A DNA stretch of 10,793 nt, taken from the NCBI GenBank assembly GCA_024277285.1, contig JAJRVM010000027.1, positions 1 to 10,793 of the forward strand, read 5' to 3'. The number at the start of each line of letters is the position of its first letter. Position 1 is the stretch's first letter. The translations under genes and the position numbers were made by a program. Source of the DNA: Planctomycetota bacterium (GTDB lineage: Bacteria > Planctomycetota > Planctomycetia > Pirellulales > Pirellulaceae). The notes under the pieces are model-generated. The model made no database searches. It was given only the letters and a program-made list of their open reading frames with translations, and was not told the DNA's origin. This document shows positions 1 through 6,015 of the stretch, piece after piece.

Positions 1-1166
1 AAACCATCCATGGCCGTGCGGATCGTCGCTCGATCGTCGGTGAAATCAAACGGGCTCCAGAACGGAACAGCCAGCAAGCACGTGTAGGCCAAGATCACCA
101 ACACCCAAATACTCGGTGACCATCGCAGCCGAGATGTGTGGTTTGCTTCAGAGCTCGGAAGTCGCTTGCCCCACCACGTGCGCATTATCGCCACGCCGAT
201 GGTTACCCCGATCGAACCAAACAGAATATTGGTAATTGACGTGAAACGACTTTGGACAAACAGCTGGGCAAGTTCGATGCCCAAAGCGATCAGCACGCCC
301 AGCGAAATCGCGTCCGGCCAGGTACGAACGGGCCGGTCCCGAGCCGTATTCCAGACGGCCGCGAACATCCCAATCGGAATGAAAACGACCACGTCTCGCA
401 AGACATCCAGCCAGCGAGCCCAGTGTAACGGATAGTACTGGAACGGAAGCCACTCGATCTGACCACGGAGCAACTTCGTCCCAAGGTCTGAAATACTGAT
501 CGTCAGATCGAACGGCATCATGCTGTAGATTACCAGGCCGATCAAATACGCCTCGAGTAGCCAGATCAGACGCCGGTCCGGCCGGTCGACGACCGAATAC
601 GACCGGATCCAGTCTGTGACGGCCGTGCCGAGGAACTGCCAGATCAGTATGCCAACCGAAGTGCCGACCGCTTGTGCCATGACGTCCAGTTTCGACGGCA
701 CTCGAGTCGCTGTCCACAACTGGAAGAACTCGTTGCAAAGCGCCAGCAGTAGGCAGCAGATGAAAACCGGGACCGCAGCGACCAACGGGCTCCAACGCGA
801 CTTGCGTCCCGCGCCCAGCGTTCCCATCCAGAAGAAACTGACTGGGATCATAAAGAGGATATTGGTTACCACATCGGTTCGTGAGACGTACTCGGGGACC
901 AGTGGCAGCTGGTCGAAGTTTCGCACTGCGTCGAGAAACGGGACGGGCTTGAAACGGGGCGACTGGACGGACCCATAAAAAGCGAACGCGGTAAAGCAGA
1001 TTGCGAACGCCAGATATAGGCGCCGAACACTGGTGTGGGATGCGGTATATTCGGCAGTGGACGCTTCGCGTGGCTGTCTGCACAGAATTACGCGGCCGGC
1101 CGCAACGCAAAGCGTAACAACCATCAGGGCAGAACAGATAAGAATCAGACTTGGGGTCGTCGGCAT
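1..1166 (-). CDS. Multi-pass membrane protein with tandem VanZ-like units (3' end outside window)
   Basis: No stop occurs from the ATG at 1166 to the window edge (388 codons), so the C terminus is missing. Hydrophobic stretches at residues 10-29, 50-65, 130-148, 169-182, 205-217, 258-272, 289-304, 313-328 and 353-369 indicate an integral membrane protein. The VanZ-family signature (E-x-x-Q, then R, then D/N, then a Gly-rich helix) is seen twice: E146/Q149, R155, D161 and G168/G172, and again E298/Q301, R307, N313 and G317/G320. Before each lies a TD/LD-V-x-x-(N/D)-x-x-x-F-(M/I)-P segment (98-108 and 253-265). A third unit seems to begin at 368-376 (PFWSPFDFT), matching MMPFDLT at 215-221. VanZ proteins are linked to teicoplanin resistance and envelope processes, and VanZ-like proteins are common beside exopolysaccharide and exosortase genes. 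The molecular role here is unknown. No clear ribosome binding site supports the start, and translation could begin further upstream. Confidence 0.85.
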   Translation of the reverse strand, partial: MPTTPSLILICSALMVVTLCVAAGRVILCRQPREASTAEYTASHTSVRRLYLAFAICFTAFAFYGSVQSPRFKPVPFLDAVRNFDQLPLVPEYVSRTDVVTNILFMIPVSFFWMGTLGAGRKSRWSPLVAAVPVFICCLLLALCNEFFQLWTATRVPSKLDVMAQAVGTSVGILIWQFLGTAVTDWIRSYSVVDRPDRRLIWLLEAYLIGLVIYSMMPFDLTISISDLGTKLLRGQIEWLPFQYYPLHWARWLDVLRDVVVFIPIGMFAAVWNTARDRPVRTWPDAISLGVLIALGIELAQLFVQSRFTSITNILFGSIGVTIGVAIMRTWWGKRLPSSEANHTSRLRWSPSIWVLVILAYTCLLAVPFWSPFDFTDDRATIRTAMDG

Positions 1167-1220
1167 GTTTTGACAGTCGAGCGGTATTGGATATTGTTGA
1201 TCGGCCGAAAGCAACACAGC

Positions 1221-1462
1221 AGAAGCCACCTGCCCTTCGCACCCGCAGAAGCCGCCTGCTTCAGCTGGCGGAGCCGTCACACAAACAACCTACACGACAC
1301 GGCCGAGACCCCGCCTGCTCTTCGCACCCGCAGAAGCCGCCAGCTTTAGCTTGCGGAGCCGTCACACAAACAACCTAACACGACACGGCCGAGACCTCAC
1401 CTGTTCTTCGTACCCCCAGAAGCCGCCAGCTTTAGCTGGCGGAGAAGTCACACAAACAACCT
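1221..1462 (+). repeat. Three copies of a palindromic ~85-bp intergenic repeat (subfamily A)
   Basis: Hairpin cores lie at 1252-1271, 1337-1356 and 1423-1442, 85-86 bp apart and all in one orientation. Each is preceded by CAGAAG and followed by a GTCACACAAACAACCTA block. The third core, CCGCCAGCTTTAGCTGGCGG, is a perfect 9-bp stem with a TT loop. The first has one T/T mismatch and the second one C/T mismatch. Between units is a CACGACACGGCCGAGACC...TTCGCACCC segment. The array lies between two minus-strand genes, so it would be transcribed on the minus strand if they share a transcript. It resembles REP/BIME-type elements in organisation; I do not know a name for it. Confidence 0.85.
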
Positions 1463-1526
1463 ACGGACCGTTCTCCCTTTCCTTCTCCCGTTCTTTGTTG
1501 GCTGTTCCGTTCGATCTCTGTTTGGG

Positions 1527-1697
1527 TCACCGCTGGTTCTCTTTTTCCAGCATCTCGCGCAACAGGTCGAGCCAGTCCAGATACTCTTCGATCGCTCGCA
1601 ACGGCATGCCCAGCTGCATGGCGGTGCGCACAGCCTCTTTACGCTCGGTAAACGAGTCTGCATGCTCCAACAGCAGCTTCGCGGTTTCGTGATCCAT
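1527..1697 (-). CDS. Small 56-aa soluble protein of unknown function
   Basis: I choose the ATG at 1697. The reading frame continues upstream to 1877, but the extra residues are low-complexity and basic, while the 56 residues after this ATG form a compact amphipathic pattern: MDHETAKLLLEHADSFTERK, a Gly-Met-Pro turn at 30-32, then a second helix rich in Leu/Trp/Glu (34-53). The protein is acidic with no signal peptide or membrane segment, so it should be cytoplasmic and could be a small adaptor. It is read in the same direction as the VanZ-like gene 360 bp downstream, with the palindromic repeats in between. I have an unverified impression of similar short proteins in planctomycete genomes; no function is known to me. 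No convincing ribosome binding site is visible. Confidence 0.6.
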   Translation of the reverse strand: MDHETAKLLLEHADSFTERKEAVRTAMQLGMPLRAIEEYLDWLDLLREMLEKENQR

Positions 1698-2207
1698 GGC
1701 CCGAGGAGTCGTCCGTAACGTAAATGTCCAGTGGCGTTGCGTGCCCGAGACTGTGCGACTTGGGGCCGTGCCGACTTTGCTCGAATGAACTCGCAAATAC
1801 TGCGCGGCCCGGTCGCATGTGGCTGTTTTCCCTGCCACAACTCGGGAAATGTCCCATAGGTCAACGGGTTGCGTCAAGTGCGATCAGGGGAGGTTCTGGG
1901 CCGGGCCGCCGAGTCCAAGGGCGGAAAAGAGCGGAATCCGGCTCCAGCGGCCCCCGATATTGTTCCGATATTCCCAAATAGTTGGACTGCGCTCATCGCT
2001 TATGCGCACGTTTGTCCCTAGAATTGCGAATATGTGACCAGGCACAACGCCAAGCGGCCTGCGGGGCGGCTAGCAAAGCTGCCTGGGATGCCGCCGAGAC
2101 GGAAAGAGCGAAGCCCGGTTTGTGAAAGGCGTCGAGTAACGATCGGGCAAGAAAATAGACCGAACAGATCGGTGGCGAACGGTAATACAAAAGAGGGGGT
2201 GTTTCCC
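1698..2207. promoter_or_regulatory. Divergent intergenic region with 11-bp-phased direct repeats
   Basis: This 510-bp gap separates the minus-strand 56-aa gene from the plus-strand secreted-protein gene. I see no convincing gene in it. It holds two copies of CCGATATT at 1954-1961 and 1965-1972, exactly 11 bp apart (about one helical turn), as would suit a pair of regulator half-sites. A TAGAAT box at 2019-2024 matches a -10 element at 5 of 6 positions, but I see no good -35 at the right distance. The 3' part (about 2036-2125) looks structured and is listed separately. The promoter assignment is weak; the direct repeat is plainly visible. Confidence 0.35.
2036..2125 (+). ncRNA. Possible structured leader, weakly GEMM-I (c-di-GMP) like
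   Basis: The leader of the secreted-protein gene contains CACA (2043-2046), GCCAAGC (2049-2055) and GCAAAGC (2073-2079). The 17-nt spacing between the last two, and their order, resemble the Vibrio Vc2 c-di-GMP-I aptamer (CACA, GGCAAACC, 17 nt, GCAAAGC), as recalled from memory. The intervening arms 2055-2059 and 2064-2068 pair at four of five positions around a TGCG loop. GGCGGC and GCCGCC (2065-2070, 2088-2093) could also pair. Against the assignment: the canonical GAAA tetraloop and the GGCAAACC consensus are not intact, and the third helix is unclear. Treat this as a structured-leader candidate only. Confidence 0.25.
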
Positions 2208-2606
2208 ATGAAGCGAGTATCAAGTCTTGTCGTGATTGCGATGGCCGGGTTCGTGTTGGTCAGCGGTGCGGACCGAGTGGACGCTCAGGCACCGCAAAAG
2301 CCACTTAAGTACTCGCAGCGTTATGCGCCTCGTCGTCCCACGCTATCTCCATATCTGGACTATTTTCGACGCGATGTGGGGCTGACCGATCCTTATCACG
2401 CGTACATCCGACCGCGCCGGCAGCTGAACAGCCAGCTGCGTACCCAGCAAGCTTTGCTCAATCGGCAAGGTCAGGACCTAAGGCGAGTGAATGACGATCT
2501 TCGCCAGTTTCGGGGCCAGCGGTTCCGAGGCGTGACCGCCGCACCGACCGGAACCGGCTCGACGTTCATGAATTACTCGCACTATTATTCATCGGGCGGC
2601 CGCTAG
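2208..2606 (+). CDS. Small secreted protein with Arg/Gln-rich helix, planctomycete type
   Basis: The 132-residue product starts at the ATG at 2208, with a purine-rich GAGGGGG stretch 8-14 nt upstream as ribosome binding site. The frame is open further upstream, but that part is GC-rich leader. Residues 1-26 are a classical signal peptide (MKR, hydrophobic core 7-19, likely cleavage near VDA-Q at 26/27 or AQA at 28). The mature part has the segment YAPRRPTLSPYLDYF (39-53), an aromatic YHAYIRPRRQ (63-72), then a polar, probably coiled-coil helix rich in Gln/Arg/Asn (70-102), and a Ser/Gly/Tyr-rich tail. I recognise the RPTLSPYL-type segment as recurrent in small exported planctomycete proteins, but no function is established. 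It may associate with the envelope or matrix made by neighbouring genes; that is inference. Confidence 0.75.
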   Translation: MKRVSSLVVIAMAGFVLVSGADRVDAQAPQKPLKYSQRYAPRRPTLSPYLDYFRRDVGLTDPYHAYIRPRRQLNSQLRTQQALLNRQGQDLRRVNDDLRQFRGQRFRGVTAAPTGTGSTFMNYSHYYSSGGR

Positions 2607-2644
2607 CCACCGTTGGGTGTGACCATCTCGCAGTGCGTCGCAAA

Positions 2645-3093
2645 AAGAAGCCGCCAGCTTCAGCTTGCGGAGCCGTCACACAAACACCCTACGCCACGCG
2701 GCCCAGAAGCCACCTGCCCTTCGCACCCCCAGAAGCCGCCTTCTTTAGAAGGTGGAGCGGTCACACAGTGCACCTACCGACGCCCTGCCCTCCCACATCA
2801 GCGCACCGCAGAAGCCGCCTTCTTTAGAAGGTGGAGTGGTCACACAGTGCACCTACCGACGCCCTGCCCTCCCACATCAGCGCATCGCAGAAGCCGCCTT
2901 CTTTAGAAGGTGGAGTGGTCACACAGTGCACCTACCGACGCCCTGCCCGCCCACATCAGCGCACCCCCAGAAGCCGCCTTCTTTAGAAGGTGGAGCGGTC
3001 ACACAGTGCACCTACCGACGCCCTGCCCGCCCACATCAGCGCACCGCAGAAGCCGCCTTCTTTAGAAGGTGGAGCAGTCACACAGTGCACCTA
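2645..3093 (+). repeat. Tandem array of six palindromic repeats between convergent genes (one subfamily A, five subfamily B)
   Basis: The first unit (core 2651-2670, CCGCCAGCTTCAGCTTGCGG) is subfamily A, like the array at 1221-1462. It is followed 85 bp later by five subfamily B units with core CCGCCTTCTTTAGAAGGTGG at 2736, 2815, 2894, 2974 and 3053, 79-80 bp apart. The B core forms a 9-bp stem with a TT loop and one G-U wobble when read as plus-strand RNA. Linkers between B units (AGTGCACCTACCGACGCCCTGCCC..CCCACATCAGCGCA) are nearly identical, differing at a handful of sites, so the array grew by recent tandem duplication. It fills the space between two genes whose 3' ends face each other and could serve as a bidirectional terminator or transcript stabiliser. 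Open frames through it are artefacts. Confidence 0.9.
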
Positions 3094-3126
3094 ACCGGGC
3101 TCGCCAGAAGCATTATGGCTAACGAC

Positions 3127-3918
3127 CTATGTATCGTGACCTTGCTTCTTCAATCCGGCCAGTTTCGGCAGGTACCAGACGATCCCCAGCCATTCATGAG
3201 CCACTCGGTTCATGTCGCGTGCCGCCCAGGCGCAGGGCACCAGTGCAAACGGTCCGTTGTCGAAAGACCGTGCTCGATAATAGGCCCCGCGTGGGAACGT
3301 CTGGATCCCGACCGCATCAAAGCACATGATCGAGCGGCGTAGATGAGTGGCCTCGGTGACCAGAACCACGCGTTGGATTTTGCGTTGGTCCAGCAGTTTG
3401 GCCACATTCACGGCGTTTTCAAACGTCGTGCGAGACTCGGCTTCCTGCACAATATCGGCCGGTGGAACTCCCAGCTGGACTAGGAAATCGGCCATTACCT
3501 GGGCGACGATGGGCTGTTTTGGGTCCGGGACCACTTGCCCCCCGGATACGAATACGGGACAACCGCCCGATTTCCGATACAGTTCGGCGCCCAGCAGGCA
3601 GCGGTACAGTGTGTCCTGGCCCGGTTCCGCCTGTTGCCGGTTTGGACCGACCAGCCGCACGCTACCTCCCAAAATGACAATCGCCTGGGCGTGCTCTGGA
3701 AAAGTACGAACGGGCGGGTATTGCCACTCAAGCGATCCGGCGGCCAGGTAGGATATTGCCGGGGTGGATAGCAGGCCAAGCAGGAAGAACAGGCTGGTGA
3801 ACAGCCCAAGTCGTCTAGTGCGCAGCGACCCACGCGACCAGAGCGATATCAACGCGATGGCGCAGAGGAGGAATGCAAACGTGAATGGTTCAAGTAGATT
3901 GACGAGGAATCGGTACAC
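3127..3918 (-). CDS. DUF218 / YdcF-like (ElyC/SanA family) membrane protein
   Basis: The 263-residue call uses the GTG at 3918; a GTG at 3927 would add three residues, and a TTG at 4041 would give an unlikely basic extension. Two N-terminal membrane helices (about 5-27 and 38-60) precede a DUF218 domain (about 77-225). Family hallmarks are visible: VILGG (81-85), the SGG turn (125-127), the acidic stretch with ESRTTFENA (161-169), and the TEATHLRR motif (188-195) ending in the typical HxxR. ElyC, SanA and YdcF relatives sit in or outside the inner membrane and influence peptidoglycan or lipid-carrier metabolism in Enterobacteria; their biochemical activity is poorly defined. Homologues are often encoded with exopolysaccharide and exosortase genes, which fits this locus. 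The start overlaps the preceding small membrane-protein gene by about 29 bp, suggesting translational coupling. The 3' end faces the repeat array. Confidence 0.92.
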   Translation of the reverse strand: MYRFLVNLLEPFTFAFLLCAIALISLWSRGSLRTRRLGLFTSLFFLLGLLSTPAISYLAAGSLEWQYPPVRTFPEHAQAIVILGGSVRLVGPNRQQAEPGQDTLYRCLLGAELYRKSGGCPVFVSGGQVVPDPKQPIVAQVMADFLVQLGVPPADIVQEAESRTTFENAVNVAKLLDQRKIQRVVLVTEATHLRRSIMCFDAVGIQTFPRGAYYRARSFDNGPFALVPCAWAARDMNRVAHEWLGIVWYLPKLAGLKKQGHDT

Positions 3919-4066
3919 TAGAACCACGCCGCTTTCGCTTGTTGCTTCTTCGCCGCATGGAAAACGACTCGGCGACCGCCAGGATCCCGAACGTAACCAA
4001 CGGTGCCACAACCGCGAAGAACAGAAAAACCAGTAGCGCAAATAGGGATTGGTCCATGTTGGTCAT
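3890..4066 (-). CDS. 58-aa single-helix membrane protein overlapping the DUF218 gene
   Basis: This small frame runs from the ATG at 4066 (preceded by AGAGGG about 8 nt upstream on the minus strand) to a TGA at 3890. A second ATG in frame lies at 4057. The product begins MTNMDQSLFALL, has one strongly hydrophobic segment at residues 8-32, then a very basic cluster (MRRRSNKRKRRG, 37-48), predicting a single membrane helix with the C terminus in the cytoplasm by the positive-inside rule. It ends inside the start of the DUF218 gene in a different frame. The hydrophobic-then-basic design, a plausible ribosome binding site and the overlap argue that it is real. No homologue is recognised. It may be a small partner or stabiliser of the DUF218 protein (inference). 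Confidence 0.6.
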   Translation of the reverse strand: MTNMDQSLFALLVFLFFAVVAPLVTFGILAVAESFSMRRRSNKRKRRGSSVPIPRQST

Positions 4067-4742
4067 CTAAACGCCCTCTTTCAATGTTCCGAGGAAGACT
4101 TGAGTTGCCTAGACCCCGCTGCCGTCTTCCATTGACTCCATCATGATCCAAGCCCTCGATTTAGGCAAGCATTTTACCGGTTTGACGGACGCTCGCGTCC
4201 GGTGAATAAGTTGCCTTCCCCCTGTTCGGCGTAGGTTTTTCGTTTAACGCCCAGCCGCAGGCGCCGGCTTCCACGGCCGGAAATCGTTGCCACATGTTGG
4301 CCGCTTGTCACGGGTTTCTTCCCCGAGTGCAGGTGGCGTTCTGGTACGGGCCACGTGAGCGACCTGCGGCTTGATGCGGCCTCGACAACGGGCCGATTTT
4401 GTTGAGCGTTTTCCGCTCGGCCGGGAGCGATCTTTTGCGGATACGGATCTAGCGTGCGAAACTGATTCACCCACGGGCAAGCCGCGTGGGGGTCTTGCCT
4501 GGATGCCAGGACGACCAGGGTGTCTGAGATTCGTTTATTAAGCAAAACCGCAACAACAACTTGCGATTGTTGGCAGCCATACGATCTTGGCGCTATCCAA
4601 TTAGTTTGCTTATATCCTCTATCTTTCGCGACCGGTAGCTACTACCAATACTTCGGTGTCTGTCCGCCGCAGCGACTTGTCGGACATCAAGTGTCTTCGT
4701 TGGTTCCGTGACCCGTAAGGTTTAACATCCGGAGCCATCATT

Positions 4743-4805
4743 ATGAAAAAAACAACCGATGCAGGTTGTTCAATCCGAGCGATCGATGCCGATGTTTTAA
4801 CCTGA
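4743..4805 (+). CDS. Possible 20-codon leader peptide upstream of the export gene
   Basis: ATG at 4743 follows GGAG (4731-4734) at 8-nt spacing, one of the better ribosome binding sites in the window. The frame begins MKKTTDAGC and stops at TGA 4803-4805, 52 bp before the export gene. Its early codons overlap the inverted repeat AACAACC/GGTTGTT (4751-4757, 4764-4770), so ribosome position could affect folding of the leader. It could be a regulatory uORF or simply chance; its short length prevents a firm call. Confidence 0.3.
   Translation: MKKTTDAGCSIRAIDADVLT
4745..4770 (-). terminator. Weak terminator-like hairpin reading on the minus strand
   Basis: AACAACC (4751-4757) and GGTTGTT (4764-4770) are perfect 7-bp arms with a 6-nt loop. 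Read on the minus strand, the second arm is followed directly by a run of T residues (A-run at 4746-4752 on plus), the layout of an intrinsic terminator. The stem is A/T-rich and weak. No minus-strand gene in the window ends here, so it may block antisense transcripts or be fortuitous. Confidence 0.3.
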
Positions 4806-4857
4806 AGGGAATTGTCCCAGGCTTGACATCGAGTTCTTTCTATCGAAGACGAGCACT

Positions 4858-5943
4858 ATGTCCAGAGGAAAATCGAGTCATACAACGTTGGCCTCATATC
4901 ATGTTGCACTGGCACTGGTTGCTGGTGCCGTGATTGCGTTATCCGGTTGCCACTTGTCTCAACGCGGCAAGCACACACCACCGGCTCCGCCGATTGGGGG
5001 CGATATTCCGCGCGAGTTAAGTAAGACAATCCTGCCGACGTATCGGATCGAGCCGCCGGATATCCTGGTGATCGATGCACTGCAGGTGATACCGAAGCCG
5101 CCTTACACACTGCGTGCGTTCGACCTGTTGGCCGTGAACGTGATGGGCACATTGCCGGACGCGCCGATCGAAGGCCAATTCCCGGTCGAGCCTGGTGGCG
5201 CGGTGAACCTTGGGATGCCTTACGGTACTGTCAAGGTGTCGGGACTGTCGGTCGAGGATGCCAAGGCGGCGATCGAAAAACATCTGGCCCAGACACTGCG
5301 CGAGCCAATGGTTAACGTCTCCCTGTTGCAATCTGCGGGCAAACAGCAGATCGCGGGCGAGCATCTGGTCGGTCCGGATGGAAACGTCAACCTGGGCAGC
5401 TATGGCAGCGTCCCGGTGGTTGGTCTGACGTTGGCCCAGGCGAAGGAAGTAATCGAGCATCACCTGAAACAGTTCCTGGAAGACCCGGAAGTGGCGGTCG
5501 ATGTTTTTGCATACAACAGCAAGGTTTATTACGTGGTCACGCAAGGGGCCGGCATGGGCGACTCCGTGTCCAGGTTCCCGGTCACGGGCAATGAAACCGT
5601 GTTGGATGCAATCTCGAACATCAACGGCCTGACCGAGGTTGCTTCGAAGAAAATATGGATCGCACGTCCAACACCCGTAGCCGGCGAGGTCCAGATCTTG
5701 CCGGTCGATTGGAACGCGATTACCGGCCAGGCCCAAGCGTCGACCAACTACCAGGTCCTGCCTGGCGACCGAGTTTTCATAGCTGAGGACAAATGGGTCG
5801 CGTTCGATACGTCGCTCGGCAAACTGTTGGCACCGATCGAACGAGCGATGGGCTTCACGCTGCTAGGTGTGAACACCGCATCGCGGCTTACCGGCAAGGT
5901 GCTGCTGAACAGGAATGGCGTTGGTGGGTTCGGTGGGTTCTAG
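4858..5943 (+). CDS. Wza-like polysaccharide export lipoprotein (Poly_export/SLBB)
   Basis: The 361-residue protein begins at the ATG at 4858. An N-terminal signal with lipobox LSGC (C31) marks it as a lipoprotein. The first Poly_export region opens with YRIEPPDILVID (62-73) and continues through FDLLAVNVMG (89-97), FPVEPGGAVNLG (108-119) and VSGLSVEDAKAAIEKHL (127-143). A second repeat has GEHLVGPDGNVNLGSYG (167-183), VVGLTLAQAKEVIEHHL (187-203) and DPEVAVDVF (209-217). An SLBB-like segment follows (223-310), with LPGDRVFIAED at 301-311. Proteins of this family form the outer-membrane channel or periplasmic part of capsule and exopolysaccharide secretion. The C-terminal part (AFDTSLGKLLAPIERAMGFTLLG, 315-337, then a Gly/Phe tail) differs from Escherichia coli Wza and is, as far as I recall, typical of planctomycete versions. 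It is probably cotranscribed with the next gene, 72 bp downstream. No partner Wzc-like kinase or polymerase lies in the window. Confidence 0.93.
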   Translation: MSRGKSSHTTLASYHVALALVAGAVIALSGCHLSQRGKHTPPAPPIGGDIPRELSKTILPTYRIEPPDILVIDALQVIPKPPYTLRAFDLLAVNVMGTLPDAPIEGQFPVEPGGAVNLGMPYGTVKVSGLSVEDAKAAIEKHLAQTLREPMVNVSLLQSAGKQQIAGEHLVGPDGNVNLGSYGSVPVVGLTLAQAKEVIEHHLKQFLEDPEVAVDVFAYNSKVYYVVTQGAGMGDSVSRFPVTGNETVLDAISNINGLTEVASKKIWIARPTPVAGEVQILPVDWNAITGQAQASTNYQVLPGDRVFIAEDKWVAFDTSLGKLLAPIERAMGFTLLGVNTASRLTGKVLLNRNGVGGFGGF

Positions 5944-6015
5944 ATCAGCCCGCGACCGACGCGTGACGTTTTCCAAAACCAAAATAGACAACTAACCAGA
6001 AGCGTGATCAACACC

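Larger units (their letters stand above)
4067..4857. other. 790-bp divergent intergenic region with hairpins; no confident gene
   Basis: This gap lies between the minus-strand membrane-protein gene and the plus-strand export gene and must contain promoters for both. A 123-codon minus-strand frame (4174-4545) opens with TTG and lacks a ribosome binding site; its composition is basic and unrecognised, so I do not call it. A perfect 6-bp inverted repeat, GGACGCTCGCGTCC (4187-4200), lies near its end. TTGACA occurs at 4823-4828, but no -10 box stands at a suitable distance before the ATG at 4858. A possible leader ORF (4743-4805) is listed separately. The A+T-rich part from about 4530 to 4640 is the likeliest promoter zone. 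Confidence 0.6.

Noticed and set aside
148..1242. 364-codon minus-strand open frame over the VanZ-like gene
   Set aside because: It is a shifted frame of the true gene: Arg-, Gly- and Pro-rich with no hydrophobic segments, while the adjacent frame gives clear membrane helices and VanZ motifs.
2645..3093. CRISPR-like array
   Set aside because: The whole 79-80-bp unit, including the segments between palindromes, is conserved; there are no unique spacers and no cas genes nearby.
2613..3342. Plus-strand open frames through the palindromic array, giving repeated peptides
   Set aside because: The 79-80-bp unit changes frame from copy to copy and the peptides merely translate the repeat; there is no start signal or domain.
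4174..4545. 123-codon minus-strand frame in the 790-bp gap
   Set aside because: It starts with TTG, lacks a ribosome binding site and shows no recognisable domain; it could be real but the sequence alone does not support it.
4823..4846. TTGACA as promoter of the export gene
   Set aside because: No -10 box at 15-19 bp spacing, and it would place transcription start almost at the ATG.
5017..5736. 239-codon minus-strand frame opposite the export gene
   Set aside because: It is antisense to a well-supported Poly_export protein and has a composition typical of a shadow frame.
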